In this document: positions 8,459-16,404 of the stretch, piece after piece | Numbering within the stretch: position 1 is the stretch's first letter | How the letters are laid out: every line of letters begins with the position of its first letter | Program-made: the position numbers and the translations under genes | Assembly: GCA_900541795.1 (NCBI GenBank) | Contig: UQLC01000007.1 | Span: forward strand, 47,688-111,687 | Reading direction: 5' to 3' | Length of the DNA stretch: 64,000 bases | Source of the DNA: an uncultured Collinsella sp. | GTDB taxonomy: Bacteria > Actinomycetota > Coriobacteriia > Coriobacteriales > Coriobacteriaceae | The notes under the pieces: model-generated | What the model was told of the DNA's origin: nothing | The model's database searches: none | Seen by the model: the letters and a program-made list of their open reading frames with translations, nothing else

Positions 8459-10129
8459 ATGCCTGGTGTTACCCCTGCAGAAGTTCTGTCCAACTTTGGT
8501 ATTACGCTCGTTGAAGATCCCGCCGAGAATCAACCCCGTCTGCTGGTGGACCTGCCGGCGGCAGAGCTTGTCGAGCACGCTATTCGTCGCAAAGAGGGCC
8601 GTATGGCTTCTAATGGCGCGCTCGTGATCGAGACGGGGGAGCGCACTGGTCGTTCGCCCAACGATCGTTTTATCGTTGACACCCCCGATGTTCACGACAA
8701 GATCGCCTGGGGTGCGGTCAACCGCCCACTGTCCGTCGAGAGCTATGAGGCCATCAAGGCCGGCATCGTCGACTATCTCAACGAGCGCGACGTGTTCGTC
8801 ACGCGCGGCATGGCGGGCGCTGACCGCAACCACACGCGTCGCCTGCTTGTTGCCTGCGAGCGTGCCAGCCAGGCACTCTTCATTAAGCAAATGCTCGCCC
8901 GTCCGCTCGCCCGCGAAATCGCGCGCACCGGCGAGCCCGACTTCTGCGTGCTCGCAGCGCCCGGTTACCAGTGCGATCCTGCCATCAAGGGCCTCAACTC
9001 CAGCGCCGCCGTGGTCATCAACTTCCAGAAACGCGTGATTCTGGTCGCCGGCACCGGCTACTCCGGCGAGATTAAAAAGTCGATCTTTAGCGTCATGAAC
9101 TACCTGCTGCCCGTCGAGGATGACGTGCTGCCCATGCACTGCTCGGCCAGCATGGATCCCGTCACGCACGAGACTGCCGTGTTCTTTGGCCTGTCCGGCA
9201 CGGGCAAGACCACGCTTTCTGCCAACTCCACGCGCCTGCTGATCGGCGACGACGAGCACGGCTGGTCCGACATGGGCATCTTCAACATCGAGGGTGGCTG
9301 CTACGCAAAATGCGAGGGCCTGGACGCCTTCCACGAGCCCGAGATCTTCAACGCCGTCCGTTTTGGCGCCATTTGCGAAAACGTGGTGCTCGACGAGAAC
9401 CGCAAGCCCAACTACGACGACATCTCGATCACGCACAACACGCGCGTGGCCTATCCCGTGGAGCACATTCCTAACGCGTGGACTAAGGGCATGGGCACCA
9501 CTCCGAGTGTCGTGCTGTTCCTGACTTGCGACGCTTTTGGCGTGCTGCCGCCCATCTCACGCCTGACGGCTGATGCCGCCATGTACCACTTTGTGACGGG
9601 CTTTACGGCTAAGATTCCCGGCACCGAGGTCGGCGTCACCGAGCCCACGCCCACGTTCTCTTCGCTGTTCGGCGAGCCGTTTATGCCGCTCGACCCCATG
9701 GTTTACGCCAAGATGCTTGGCGAGCGCATTGCCGACGGCCGCACACGCGTGTACCTGGTCAACACCGGCTGGATTGGCGGCGGCTACGGCGTGGGTCATC
9801 GCATCGAGCTGGCCTACACGCGCTCGCTGGTCGCACGCGCCCTCGACGGCACCATCGAGGACAGCGAGTTCGTGCACGACGACATCTTTAACGTCGACAT
9901 TCCCACGACGTGCCACGGCGTGCCCGATGGCATCCTGGTGCCGCGCCAATACTGGCAGAGCACCGCGCGCTATGACGAGGCCGCGCACAACCTGGCGGTG
10001 ATGTTCGAGGAGAACTTCGAGAAGAAGTACTCGCACCTGCCCGAGTCCGTTAAAGCCGCCGGCCCGCACGCTCAAGTACACGCCGACGCCCGTCATCGCG
10101 GCCGCGGGCTGCTGGGACTTCGCCACTAG
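8459..10129 (+). CDS. pckA: Phosphoenolpyruvate carboxykinase (ATP)
   Basis: A 556-residue cytosolic enzyme that interconverts oxaloacetate + ATP and PEP + CO2 + ADP. The P-loop GLSGTGKTTL (about residue 245), the RTGRSPNDRF segment near 65 and the GCYAKCEGL segment near 280 are diagnostic of the ATP-dependent class. ATG 8459 follows AAAGGAGG with ideal spacing. In anaerobic gut bacteria this enzyme often works in the carboxylating direction for succinate formation. The protein seems about 18 residues longer than usual: the family normally ends soon after the sequence seen here as ESVKAAGPHA, but here the codon CAA (10073-10075), one base from TAA, continues the frame to TAG at 10127. Confidence 0.93.
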   Translation: MPGVTPAEVLSNFGITLVEDPAENQPRLLVDLPAAELVEHAIRRKEGRMASNGALVIETGERTGRSPNDRFIVDTPDVHDKIAWGAVNRPLSVESYEAIKAGIVDYLNERDVFVTRGMAGADRNHTRRLLVACERASQALFIKQMLARPLAREIARTGEPDFCVLAAPGYQCDPAIKGLNSSAAVVINFQKRVILVAGTGYSGEIKKSIFSVMNYLLPVEDDVLPMHCSASMDPVTHETAVFFGLSGTGKTTLSANSTRLLIGDDEHGWSDMGIFNIEGGCYAKCEGLDAFHEPEIFNAVRFGAICENVVLDENRKPNYDDISITHNTRVAYPVEHIPNAWTKGMGTTPSVVLFLTCDAFGVLPPISRLTADAAMYHFVTGFTAKIPGTEVGVTEPTPTFSSLFGEPFMPLDPMVYAKMLGERIADGRTRVYLVNTGWIGGGYGVGHRIELAYTRSLVARALDGTIEDSEFVHDDIFNVDIPTTCHGVPDGILVPRQYWQSTARYDEAAHNLAVMFEENFEKKYSHLPESVKAAGPHAQVHADARHRGRGLLGLRH

Positions 10130-10148
10130 CTTCGCCGTGAGTCCATAT

Positions 10149-10185
10149 CCACCACAAAGGGGACAGGCGCCTTTATGGTGGTTTT
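10149..10185. repeat. Palindromic repeat family B, copy 1
   Basis: Arms CCACCACAAAGG and CCTTTATGGTGG enclose GGACAGGCG; a run of T follows. It lies 20 bases after the pckA stop and is one of six such units in 10.1-24.7 kb. It could end pckA transcription. Confidence 0.85.
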
Positions 10186-10212
10186 GCTCGCGTGGATGAC
10201 TCGGGTTACAAT
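10184..10212 (+). promoter_or_regulatory. Predicted promoter for the leader RNA and B3/B4 gene
   Basis: TTGCTC (10184-10189) and TACAAT (10207-10212) are spaced by exactly 17 bases. The -35 box overlaps the T-run of the family B repeat, so termination of pckA and initiation of the next unit are packed together. Confidence 0.55.
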
Positions 10213-10218
10213 ACGCCT

Positions 10219-10316
10219 GACATATCGTCCCCTTCTCCGGATGGGGACAGCGTAAGCGCTCTTGTGGCGGCACCGTAGGACTTTGAAGGTGGCCGCTGTG
10301 AGGGCGCTTTTTGTTT
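10219..10316 (+). ncRNA. Structured leader RNA ending in an intrinsic terminator
   Basis: After the promoter the transcript would hold a 6-bp hairpin (GTCCCC/GGGGAC, 10227-10248) and then a 16-bp stem (10256-10271 with 10292-10307, including G-U pairs) followed by TTTTTGTTT. The downstream gene starts 40 bases later. This is the form of an attenuator or riboswitch expression platform, or of a free ~100-nt RNA. I could not match it to a known riboswitch; an AAGGUGGCCGC segment only vaguely recalls a T-box core. Confidence 0.5.
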
Positions 10317-10356
10317 AGGCGCCCTCGCTCGGGCGTACGCTATGAAGGGAGAGTAT

Positions 10357-11076
10357 ATGAAGAGTTTCGTTGCCGAGGATTCGTTTTGGGAGCTGTTTCC
10401 GCAGGCGGTGGTCGGTGTCGTGGTCGTAAAGGGCATGAAGCCCGCGGCCCAGATTCCCCAGGAGGACGTGGATGCGATCGCCACGTTGCTCAATCGCGCC
10501 AATATCGATGCGGAGCGTCACCTGACAAGCGATACCATCAGCGAGAACGCGCCGGTTAAGGCATGGCGCGAGGTGTATCGCCTGTTCAAGACCAAGAAGG
10601 GCGCGCGTTGCTCAGTTGAGAACCTGCTCAAGCGCGTGCTCAAAGGCAAGCCGGTCGGCCACATCACACCGGCGGTGGATATCTACAACACGATTTCGTT
10701 GACTTATGCGCTGCCCGTTGGCGGCGAGGACCTGCATGCGATTGAGGGAGATCTTCGCTTGAAGGTGACCGATGGTGGCGATGCGTTCTTGCCGCTTGGC
10801 GAGGAAGCGGATGACCCGACGCTGCCCGGCGAGCTGGCCTACATCGACGATGCGGGCGCCGTGTGCCGCTGCTGGAACTGGCGCGACGGCGTTCGAACGG
10901 CTCTGTCCGACGATTCGGCCGACGCGTTTTTGGCGATTGAATGTGTTGAGCCCGAACGGATGGGGGATTGCCAGGCCGCGATCGATCGCTTAGCCGAGCT
11001 GCTCGAGCGCTATCTGGGAGCGACGGTTGTCGTTAAGACGCTTGTGACCCGCGACAATCCTTGCGTGGAGCTGTAG
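10357..11076 (+). CDS. Stand-alone B3/B4 domain protein (tRNA-editing-like)
   Basis: A 239-residue protein resembling the B3/B4 domain of the phenylalanyl-tRNA synthetase beta chain (COG3382-type). The segments SVENLLKRVLKGKPVGHITPAVDIYNTISL and the following LPVGGEDL are the conserved core. In PheRS this domain hydrolyses mischarged Tyr-tRNA(Phe); free-standing forms are thought to act as trans-editing or amino-acid-binding proteins, but substrates are mostly unknown. ATG 10357 is preferred over 10342 because AAGGGAGA lies just upstream. It is preceded by a promoter and an attenuator-like leader, hinting at regulated expression. Confidence 0.8.
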   Translation: MKSFVAEDSFWELFPQAVVGVVVVKGMKPAAQIPQEDVDAIATLLNRANIDAERHLTSDTISENAPVKAWREVYRLFKTKKGARCSVENLLKRVLKGKPVGHITPAVDIYNTISLTYALPVGGEDLHAIEGDLRLKVTDGGDAFLPLGEEADDPTLPGELAYIDDAGAVCRCWNWRDGVRTALSDDSADAFLAIECVEPERMGDCQAAIDRLAELLERYLGATVVVKTLVTRDNPCVEL

Positions 11077-11104
11077 CGAAGTCTGCGGATCAAACTCGAC
11101 GGTC

Positions 11105-11146
11105 AAAACCACCACAATGGTGCCTGTCCCCTTTGTGGTGGTTTTT
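11105..11146. repeat. Palindromic repeat family B, copy 2
   Basis: Inverted arms AAAACCACCACAA... and ...TTTGTGGTGGTTTTT with the centre TGCCTGTCC, lying 29 bases after the B3/B4 stop. The 3' T-run makes it a likely terminator on the plus strand and, through the A-run, also on the minus strand. Confidence 0.85.
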
Positions 11147-11249
11147 ATGTTGATGAGTTAACAAATGAGGCGTGCAGGGCTGGCGGCCGCTGGGTACGGT
11201 TAAGATGTTTACCCGTTAGCATTATGCAAGCGAAAGGCGGTCGTCTCCC

Positions 11250-11699
11250 ATGCAACAGAACGACGAGACACGTTTCGAGGACTTTGTCGGACTGATCAGC
11301 GGGCTCTACAAGGAGATCCAGCGCATTAAGACGTCTGAGGGCGCAAGGCTGGGTCTCAAGGGCTCCGACGTCATGTGCCTGTACTATCTTGAGCGCAGCA
11401 AGGACGGCCTGACTGGCGCCGACCTGGCTCGCATGGCAGGCGTGACCCGCGCCGCCGTCTCGCGTACGCTCGCGCATCTGGAGGAGGGTGGCTACGTCGA
11501 GGTCGATGATTCGGGCGATGCCGCCGTTAAGTACCGTGCTCCGGTGCGCCTGACCGCTCTGGGCGGCGAGAGCATGAGCGAGGCGGACCGCATCATTCGC
11601 GAGGTGCTCGATACCACCGGTAAGGCTATGGGTGTGGAGCAGCGCGAGCAGATGTATGCGTCGCTGCGCACGATTCTCAACACCCTGCGCGAGATGTAG
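11250..11699 (+). CDS. MarR-family transcriptional regulator
   Basis: A 149-residue winged-helix protein. The helix-turn-helix lies at about residues 55-80 (GLTGADLARMAGVTRAAVSRTLAHLEEGGYVE), followed by the wing (DDSGDAAVKYRAPVRLTALG) and a C-terminal dimerisation helix. MarR proteins are dimeric repressors released by small ligands. No divergent target gene is adjacent; downstream lies a DegV gene on the same strand 120 bases away, which may or may not be controlled by it. AAAGGCGG precedes the ATG. Confidence 0.88.
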   Translation: MQQNDETRFEDFVGLISGLYKEIQRIKTSEGARLGLKGSDVMCLYYLERSKDGLTGADLARMAGVTRAAVSRTLAHLEEGGYVEVDDSGDAAVKYRAPVRLTALGGESMSEADRIIREVLDTTGKAMGVEQREQMYASLRTILNTLREM

Positions 11700-11819
11700 A
11701 GCCGCGCTGGTACTTGCTTCTAATCAACAACTGCACAGTTCCTATTTGAGCGTGCGTGTCGCGCTGGGATCTTGCTGTCAAAATTCCCTGCGCGTGGTCC
11801 GCGCAAGAAAGGATTCGCT

Positions 11820-12674
11820 ATGTCCGTCCGTATCATTACCGACTCCGCGAGCGATATGTCGCCTGCGGAGCATCCGGCACTATCCGTCCTGCCGCTATCC
11901 GTCACCTTTGGCACCGATGTGTACATGGATGGCGTCGACATCGATCACCAGCGCTTTTACGAGATGCTGGTCGAGCGCGACGAGCTGCCCAAGACCGGTC
12001 AGGTCAACCCGTACGCGTTTTCGCAGGCTATTGCCGAGGCGCGTGAAGCCGGCGATGAGGCTGTGATTATTACCGTGGGCGCTAAGCTTTCGGGCACCAA
12101 TCAGAGTGCCCGTACCGCACTTGCCGAGGTGCCGGGCGGCGACGTGTACGTGGTGGATAGCAACAACGTCACTCTGGGTGAGCATGTCCTGGTCGAGTAT
12201 GCCCTGCGCCTGGTGGACGAGGGCCGTAGTGCGGCCCAGATCGCGGCGGCCGTCGAGGCCGTCCGTGACCGCGTGGTCGTCATCGGCCTGCTCGAGACGC
12301 TGGAGTACCTGGTTCGCGGCGGTCGTCTATCTGCTGCGGCCGGCGCCGTGGGCACGCTGCTCAACGTGAAGCCCGTGGTGGCTGTCGAGGACGGCCTTAT
12401 CGTGCAGCTGGGCAAGGCGCGCGGTTCCAAGAGCGGCCGCAACCTGCTGAACCAAAAGGTCGAAAAGTCAGGCGGCATCGACTTTTCCATGCCGCTGGCG
12501 CTGGGCTATACGGGCCTTTCGGATGCGGTGCTCAAGAAGTATGTCGAGGACAGCGCGGCACTGTGGGCTGGCCACACCGAGGGCGAGTTGCCCGTTCACA
12601 CCATCGGCGCCACCATCGGCACCCACGTAGGCCCCGGCGCCGTCGCCGTAGCCTTCTTCCAGCCCGCCAACTAA
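11820..12674 (+). CDS. DegV family fatty-acid-binding protein
   Basis: A 284-residue two-domain protein beginning MSVRIITDSASDMSPAE, the family hallmark, with the conserved KTGQVNPYAF and SGTNQSA segments and the RGGRLSAAAGAVGTLLNVKPV lipid-pocket segment. DegV/FakB proteins bind fatty acids; in Firmicutes, FakB presents them to the kinase FakA for phosphorylation. No fakA-like kinase gene is adjacent, so function here is inferred from family. GAAAGGA precedes the ATG. Confidence 0.85.
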   Translation: MSVRIITDSASDMSPAEHPALSVLPLSVTFGTDVYMDGVDIDHQRFYEMLVERDELPKTGQVNPYAFSQAIAEAREAGDEAVIITVGAKLSGTNQSARTALAEVPGGDVYVVDSNNVTLGEHVLVEYALRLVDEGRSAAQIAAAVEAVRDRVVVIGLLETLEYLVRGGRLSAAAGAVGTLLNVKPVVAVEDGLIVQLGKARGSKSGRNLLNQKVEKSGGIDFSMPLALGYTGLSDAVLKKYVEDSAALWAGHTEGELPVHTIGATIGTHVGPGAVAVAFFQPAN

Positions 12675-12683
12675 CCGACCTGC

Positions 12684-12729
12684 CATAAACCACCACAAAG
12701 GGGACAGGCACCTTTGTGGTGGTTTATGC
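12684..12729. repeat. Palindromic repeat family B, copy 3
   Basis: Near-perfect palindrome, arms CATAAACCACCACAAAGG and CCTTTGTGGTGGTTTATG around GGACAGGCA. It begins ten bases after the degV stop and ends about 25 bases before the MGMT-like start, so it also lies in that gene's leader. Orientation of the centre is opposite to copies 2, 4, 5 and 6. Confidence 0.88.
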
Positions 12730-12754
12730 TTTTCCGGGTGGAAGGGAGCGAGCA

Positions 12755-13075
12755 ATGGCGTCTGAGGGCTTTTTTGAACGGGTGTACGAGGTGGTCGAGC
12801 AGATCCCCGAGGGGATGGTCGCCACGTATGGCCAGGTGGCGCTGCTTGCCGGTCGTCCACGAAGTGCGCGGTACGTGGGGTATGCCCTGCATAGTAATCC
12901 ACGCCCCGGCGAGATTCCCTGTCACCGCGTGGTGTTTGCCGACGGGCACATATGCGAGGGCTTCGCTTTTGGCGGTCCCGATGCTCAACGTGAGCTCTTA
13001 ATGGGGGAGGGTGTGACGTTTACCGATCCCATGCACGTCGACTTGGCCGCCTGTCGCTGGCTTGCCGGACTCTAA
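12755..13075 (+). CDS. Single-domain O6-alkylguanine DNA alkyltransferase-like protein (MGMT family)
   Basis: A 106-residue protein corresponding to only the DNA-binding, active-site domain of Ogt/MGMT: a helical segment IPEGMVATYGQVALLAG and the alkyl-acceptor motif IPCHRVV at about residue 55. The related ATL proteins, which only flag lesions, have Trp in place of the acceptor Cys; here Cys is kept, so alkyl transfer remains possible. The usual N-terminal domain of Ogt is absent. ATG 12755 is preceded by GAAGGGAG. Confidence 0.85.
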   Translation: MASEGFFERVYEVVEQIPEGMVATYGQVALLAGRPRSARYVGYALHSNPRPGEIPCHRVVFADGHICEGFAFGGPDAQRELLMGEGVTFTDPMHVDLAACRWLAGL

Positions 13076-13091
13076 CGGCTCTGTCGTGGCG

Positions 13092-13131
13092 AAAACCACC
13101 ACAAAGGTGCCTGTCTCCTTCGTGGTGGTTT
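13092..13131. repeat. Palindromic repeat family B, copy 4
   Basis: Arms AAAACCACCACAAAGG and CCTTCGTGGTGGTTT with centre TGCCTGTCT, 16 bases after the MGMT-like stop. One base of the right arm differs from the other copies. Confidence 0.85.
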
Positions 13132-13215
13132 AGTTTACTTGGGCTAACTTATGGAGAAGCTATGGCGGCGGATATTGATCCTGCAAAGTAAACCACGGTG
13201 AACTATATTGGTTTC

Positions 13216-13355
13216 AGCAACGGAGCAGGCAATAGGCGATGAAAAAGCCTGCCCTGTTGAGTTTGATTCGCATTCCTCCCCTCTGTGCGATTCAACGGTG
13301 TACTTCGGGAACAGGCCCGCTGGCAACTAACTGCCGGCGGGCCTGTTCCTGTTTG
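13216..13355 (+). ncRNA. Candidate small RNA with three hairpins and a C/U-rich loop
   Basis: A -10 box TATATT (13204-13209) with a weak -35 TGCAAA 16 bases upstream precedes three ordered stem-loops: 13218-13259 (12 of 13 pairs), 13263-13296 (9 of 10 pairs) whose loop is TTCCTCCCCTCTG, and 13308-13349 (a perfect 13-bp stem extended by 4 pairs, loop AACTAACT) followed by TGTTTGT. C-rich loops resembling an anti-Shine-Dalgarno sequence are typical of Gram-positive trans-acting sRNAs. The unit lies wholly between genes. No known Rfam class is recognised. Confidence 0.55.
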
Positions 13356-13396
13356 TCGGGGGAGTGCGATGGACGGAGCCGAAGCGGTCCGGCTCC

Positions 13397-13425
13397 AAAA
13401 AAAGGCGGACGCCGTAGCGCCCGCC
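13397..13425 (-). terminator. Intrinsic terminator of trpS
   Basis: On the minus strand GGCGGGCGC pairs with GCGTCCGCC around a short loop and is followed by seven T. It lies 36 bases after the trpS stop. Confidence 0.8.
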
Positions 13426-13460
13426 CTAAAGCAATCGAAAGCTCAAGCCGGCAGATCGGT

Positions 13461-14510
13461 CTAGTACACCATGCCCATGGCGTCCTGAACCTCTGCCAGG
13501 GTCTGATCGGCGATCTCGTTGGCGCGACGGTTGCCCTCGTGCAGGACGTCCTTCACATAGTCCAGATCGTTCTCGTAGCGCTGGCGACGCTCGCGGATCG
13601 GTGCGAAGTACTCGTTGACGGCCTCGGTCACGTACTTCTTGAGCTGGCCGGAGCCGCCCATACCGATCTCCTCGGCAATTTCGACCTCGGAGCGACCGGT
13701 GCAGATGGCGGCCGTCGAAAGCAGGCCAGACACGCCGGGGCGGTTCTCGGGATCGAACGTGATCATGCGCTCGGAGTCGGTCTGGCTCTTCTTGATGCGC
13801 TTTGCCGTCTCCTCAGCGGTCATCGAGATGTTGATGGCGTTGCCGTAGCTCTTGCTCATCTTGCGACCGTCAAGGCCGGGCAGTAGCGGGGTCTCGGACA
13901 GCAGTGCCTCGACCTCGGGAAATACCTTGCCGTAGCGGTTGTTAAAGCGGCGTGCGATGGTGCGGGTTAGCTCGATGTGCGGCAGCTGGTCACGACCGAC
14001 GGGCACCACGTTGCCCTTGCAGAACAGAATGTCGCAGGCCTGATGTACCGGGTAGGTGAGCAGAAGGCCGGTGAGCTCGTGGCCCGAGGCCTCCATCTCG
14101 GCCTTTACCGTGGGGTTGCGCGCCAGCTCGGCCTCGGACACCAGCGACAGGAACGGCAGCATGAGCTGGTTGGCGGCGGGCACGGCGGAGTGCGCGTAGA
14201 TCATGGTCTTGTCGGGGTCAATGCCGCAGGCAAGGTAGTCCATGACCATGTTGTACACGTTGTCCTGGATGTGCTCGGTCGTGTCGCGGTCAGTGATGAC
14301 CTGGTAGTCGGCGATGAGCACGTTGGTCTTGGCGCCCATGTTCTGCAGCTCAACACGGCCCTTGAGGGTACCGAAGTAGTGGCCCAGGTGCAGACGGCCG
14401 GTGGGGCGGTCGCCGGTGAGCATGGTGAACTTCTCGGGCGTCTTGGCCAGGCCCTCGCGAATGGCGTTGCTCTTTTGCAGCGCGACTTCGTAGCTGTTCT
14501 CGTTTGGCAT
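13461..14510 (-). CDS. trpS: Tryptophanyl-tRNA synthetase
   Basis: A 349-residue class Ic synthetase that charges tRNA(Trp) with tryptophan using ATP. The HIGH-type motif reads PTGRLHLGHYFG near residue 35, and the KMSKS motif is intact as DGRKMSKSYGN near residue 200. The start at 14510 is chosen because the preceding GGAGC has good spacing and the family begins close to this point; an in-frame extension to 14615 looks non-coding. A strong intrinsic terminator follows. No T-box leader was seen upstream. Confidence 0.95.
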   Translation of the reverse strand: MPNENSYEVALQKSNAIREGLAKTPEKFTMLTGDRPTGRLHLGHYFGTLKGRVELQNMGAKTNVLIADYQVITDRDTTEHIQDNVYNMVMDYLACGIDPDKTMIYAHSAVPAANQLMLPFLSLVSEAELARNPTVKAEMEASGHELTGLLLTYPVHQACDILFCKGNVVPVGRDQLPHIELTRTIARRFNNRYGKVFPEVEALLSETPLLPGLDGRKMSKSYGNAINISMTAEETAKRIKKSQTDSERMITFDPENRPGVSGLLSTAAICTGRSEVEIAEEIGMGGSGQLKKYVTEAVNEYFAPIRERRQRYENDLDYVKDVLHEGNRRANEIADQTLAEVQDAMGMVY

Positions 14511-14680
14511 GATTGCTCCTAACGTATGTTCATGGGTCAAGATGATAACGCGTTTATTGGAGGGGCGGTGCGTAAGTAGGCGAGGGGCGGGAGAGGGACG
14601 CGCGTGGTGCGGCATGTGCGATGGGTGTGGCGCGGCCGTGCTTGGCTAACGGTGCCTTGGCACATCCTCGGCAGCTTGCC

Positions 14681-15880
14681 CTAGAGCTTGTGGTGGCGCT
14701 CTTCTTTGCGCTCCTCGGCTGCCCGCTCCTCCTGCTTAAAGGCGGGGTCGTCGGGGGTGACGAGCTCGTCCTCGTGCGTACGCTTGTTGTAATGGTGGCG
14801 CAGCACGGGCTCAAACAGATGTAGATGCTTGGCAAAGGCCGCCGAGCCAATGGCGAGCACGGTAAAGATGAGCACACGCATGGGCACCTCGACCTGGTTA
14901 ATCGCGGCGGCGCCGGCCGAAAGCATGATGCACCAGGCATAGATGAGCAGCACGGCCTGTTTTTGGTTGTAGCCTTCTTGGATTAGGCGGTGGTGGATGT
15001 GGCCCTTGTCGGCCTGCCCGATGCTAATGTGGGCGCGCCTGCGGCGCACGATGGCGCTAAACGTGTCGATGATGGGCACGCCGGCAACGATGAGCGGGAT
15101 GATAAGCGAGGTGAGCGCGGCGGTGCGGCTCACGTTGAGCAGCGAGATGGAGCCCAGTGCAAAGCCCAGAAGCAGCGACCCCGAGTCGCCCAAGAAGATG
15201 CTTGCGGGGTTGAAGTTGTAGCGCAAAAAGGCCAGACAGGCGCCAAAGAGCGCAATGGAGAGCGCGGCGGCGTCGATGCGGCCCGAAAGAACGGCCATCG
15301 AAAACATGGTGAACGAGGCGATGCCGCAGATGCCCGTGGCCAAGCCGTCGAGGCCGTCGATGAGGTTAATGATGTTGGTGAATGCCACCAGATAGATCAC
15401 GGTGATGGGGTAGGCGAGCCATCCGAGCATGATCTCGCCGGGGGCAAACGGGTTGACGATGACGCCGATTTTTAGGCCGCCGATACAGGCGATAAGCGCG
15501 GCGAGGACCTGTCCGGTCAGCTTTTGCTTGGGCTTGAGCTGGAAGACGTCGTCGATAGCGCCGGTCGCAAAGATGACGGTAAAGGAGAGTGCCAGCATGG
15601 GATAGCTAATGTGAAGGCGCGGGTGCGGCACCAGGACGGGCGGCCAGCCTAGGTGCCAGGTGCCTAGGATTTGCACAATGCAGGCAACGACCAGGCCCAA
15701 AAACACCGCCGTTCCGCCCAAACGTGGGATGGGCTTGGTGTTGATGCGGCGCTTAGAAGGATAGTCGACGGCATCGAGCTTAATTGCCAAGCGCTTGACC
15801 AGGGGCACCGCGAGGAAGGTCGTGATAAAGGCCGCCGCTGCCACGCATAGGTACGGTATGTAGCTCGGGGATGAAGCCAT
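14681..15880 (-). CDS. tagO: Undecaprenyl-phosphate sugar-1-phosphate transferase (WecA/TagO/MraY family)
   Basis: A 399-residue polytopic protein with about 10-11 membrane segments. Diagnostic cytoplasmic motifs are present: DYPSKRRINTKPIPRLGG near residue 40, NIINLIDGLDGLATG near 160, FLGDSGSLLLGF near 210 and the HIHH-type loop ADKGHIHHRLIQ near 275. These enzymes transfer GlcNAc-1-phosphate or a similar group from UDP-sugar to undecaprenyl phosphate, starting wall teichoic acid, arabinogalactan linker or polysaccharide synthesis. The soluble C-terminal tail is charged. ATG 15880 is chosen; a TTG 18 bases upstream is possible, and neither has a strong ribosome site. Confidence 0.85.
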   Translation of the reverse strand: MASSPSYIPYLCVAAAAFITTFLAVPLVKRLAIKLDAVDYPSKRRINTKPIPRLGGTAVFLGLVVACIVQILGTWHLGWPPVLVPHPRLHISYPMLALSFTVIFATGAIDDVFQLKPKQKLTGQVLAALIACIGGLKIGVIVNPFAPGEIMLGWLAYPITVIYLVAFTNIINLIDGLDGLATGICGIASFTMFSMAVLSGRIDAAALSIALFGACLAFLRYNFNPASIFLGDSGSLLLGFALGSISLLNVSRTAALTSLIIPLIVAGVPIIDTFSAIVRRRRAHISIGQADKGHIHHRLIQEGYNQKQAVLLIYAWCIMLSAGAAAINQVEVPMRVLIFTVLAIGSAAFAKHLHLFEPVLRHHYNKRTHEDELVTPDDPAFKQEERAAEERKEERHHKL

Positions 15881-16404
15881 GAATCTAAAAACCGCCAAGC
15901 GTCGAAGGAAAAGGTCGGAAGAACGCCATGCGCAAAGGGCATAGCCGAACCATAATACTCGACCAAGGGGGGTGCATGGAATTGCACGCAGCGATAATCA
16001 CGCGCTTACCAGATATCGGGATGTTGTCGATGGCTTGTCGGGATGCGGCGGGGATCCATATGGACTGTAATGGCGATTTTCGGCAAAAGAAAACCACCCC
16101 CCACGTTACGAAAATGAACCCACCTAAAACAGGTGGGTGCCCTCATCGACTGTTCCAGCGTCCTTAACAACGAAGGATACCTGTACTAGGTACGACTGTG
16201 TGGGCTCCCTAAATAAACGCGACGGTTCACCCAGTTGCTCCGCGGGGGGCGGAATACCTACATCATAAAGCGGCACTTTATCGATTCCAGTCTTGACATT
16301 ACAAAAATCGTGTCGGACGATTACGGCGCCTTGGGCTCGAGCCGTCTGTGCGGTTGATCCCTTTGCGTTTGAGCTGCTGAATCGTTGTTTTGGAGCATGT
16401 TTTT
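15881..16404. other. 524-bp gene-free interval
   Basis: Between the divergent tagO-like and radical SAM genes. It contains a 6S-like RNA candidate on the minus strand (16106-16255) and an isolated TTGACA (16292-16297) that might serve the plus-strand gene, although no good -10 follows. The stretch 15900-16100 shows nothing I can name. Confidence 0.5.
16106..16255 (-). ncRNA. Candidate ~150-nt structured RNA, possibly 6S-like
   Basis: Reading the minus strand, a -10 box TATGAT (16262-16267) is followed after seven bases by about 145 nt rich in pairing, ending in a perfect terminator stem ACCCACCT/AGGTGGGT (16118-16138) and a T-rich tail. Internal segments GGGTGAACC and GGGAGCCCACAC recall conserved parts of bacterial 6S RNA, and the size fits, but I could not draw the full 6S bubble structure with confidence. 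It could also be an unrelated sRNA. Confidence 0.4.

Larger units (their letters stand above)
13076..13460. other. 385-bp gene-free interval between convergent genes
   Basis: It holds a family B repeat (13092-13131), a predicted free-standing small-RNA unit on the plus strand (13182-13355) and the trpS terminator on the minus strand (13397-13425). No credible protein-coding frame. Confidence 0.7.

Noticed and set aside
10256..10316. T-box riboswitch before the B3/B4 gene
   Set aside because: AAGGUGGCCGC only partly matches the T-box core, the leader is under 140 nt, and no specifier stem was found.
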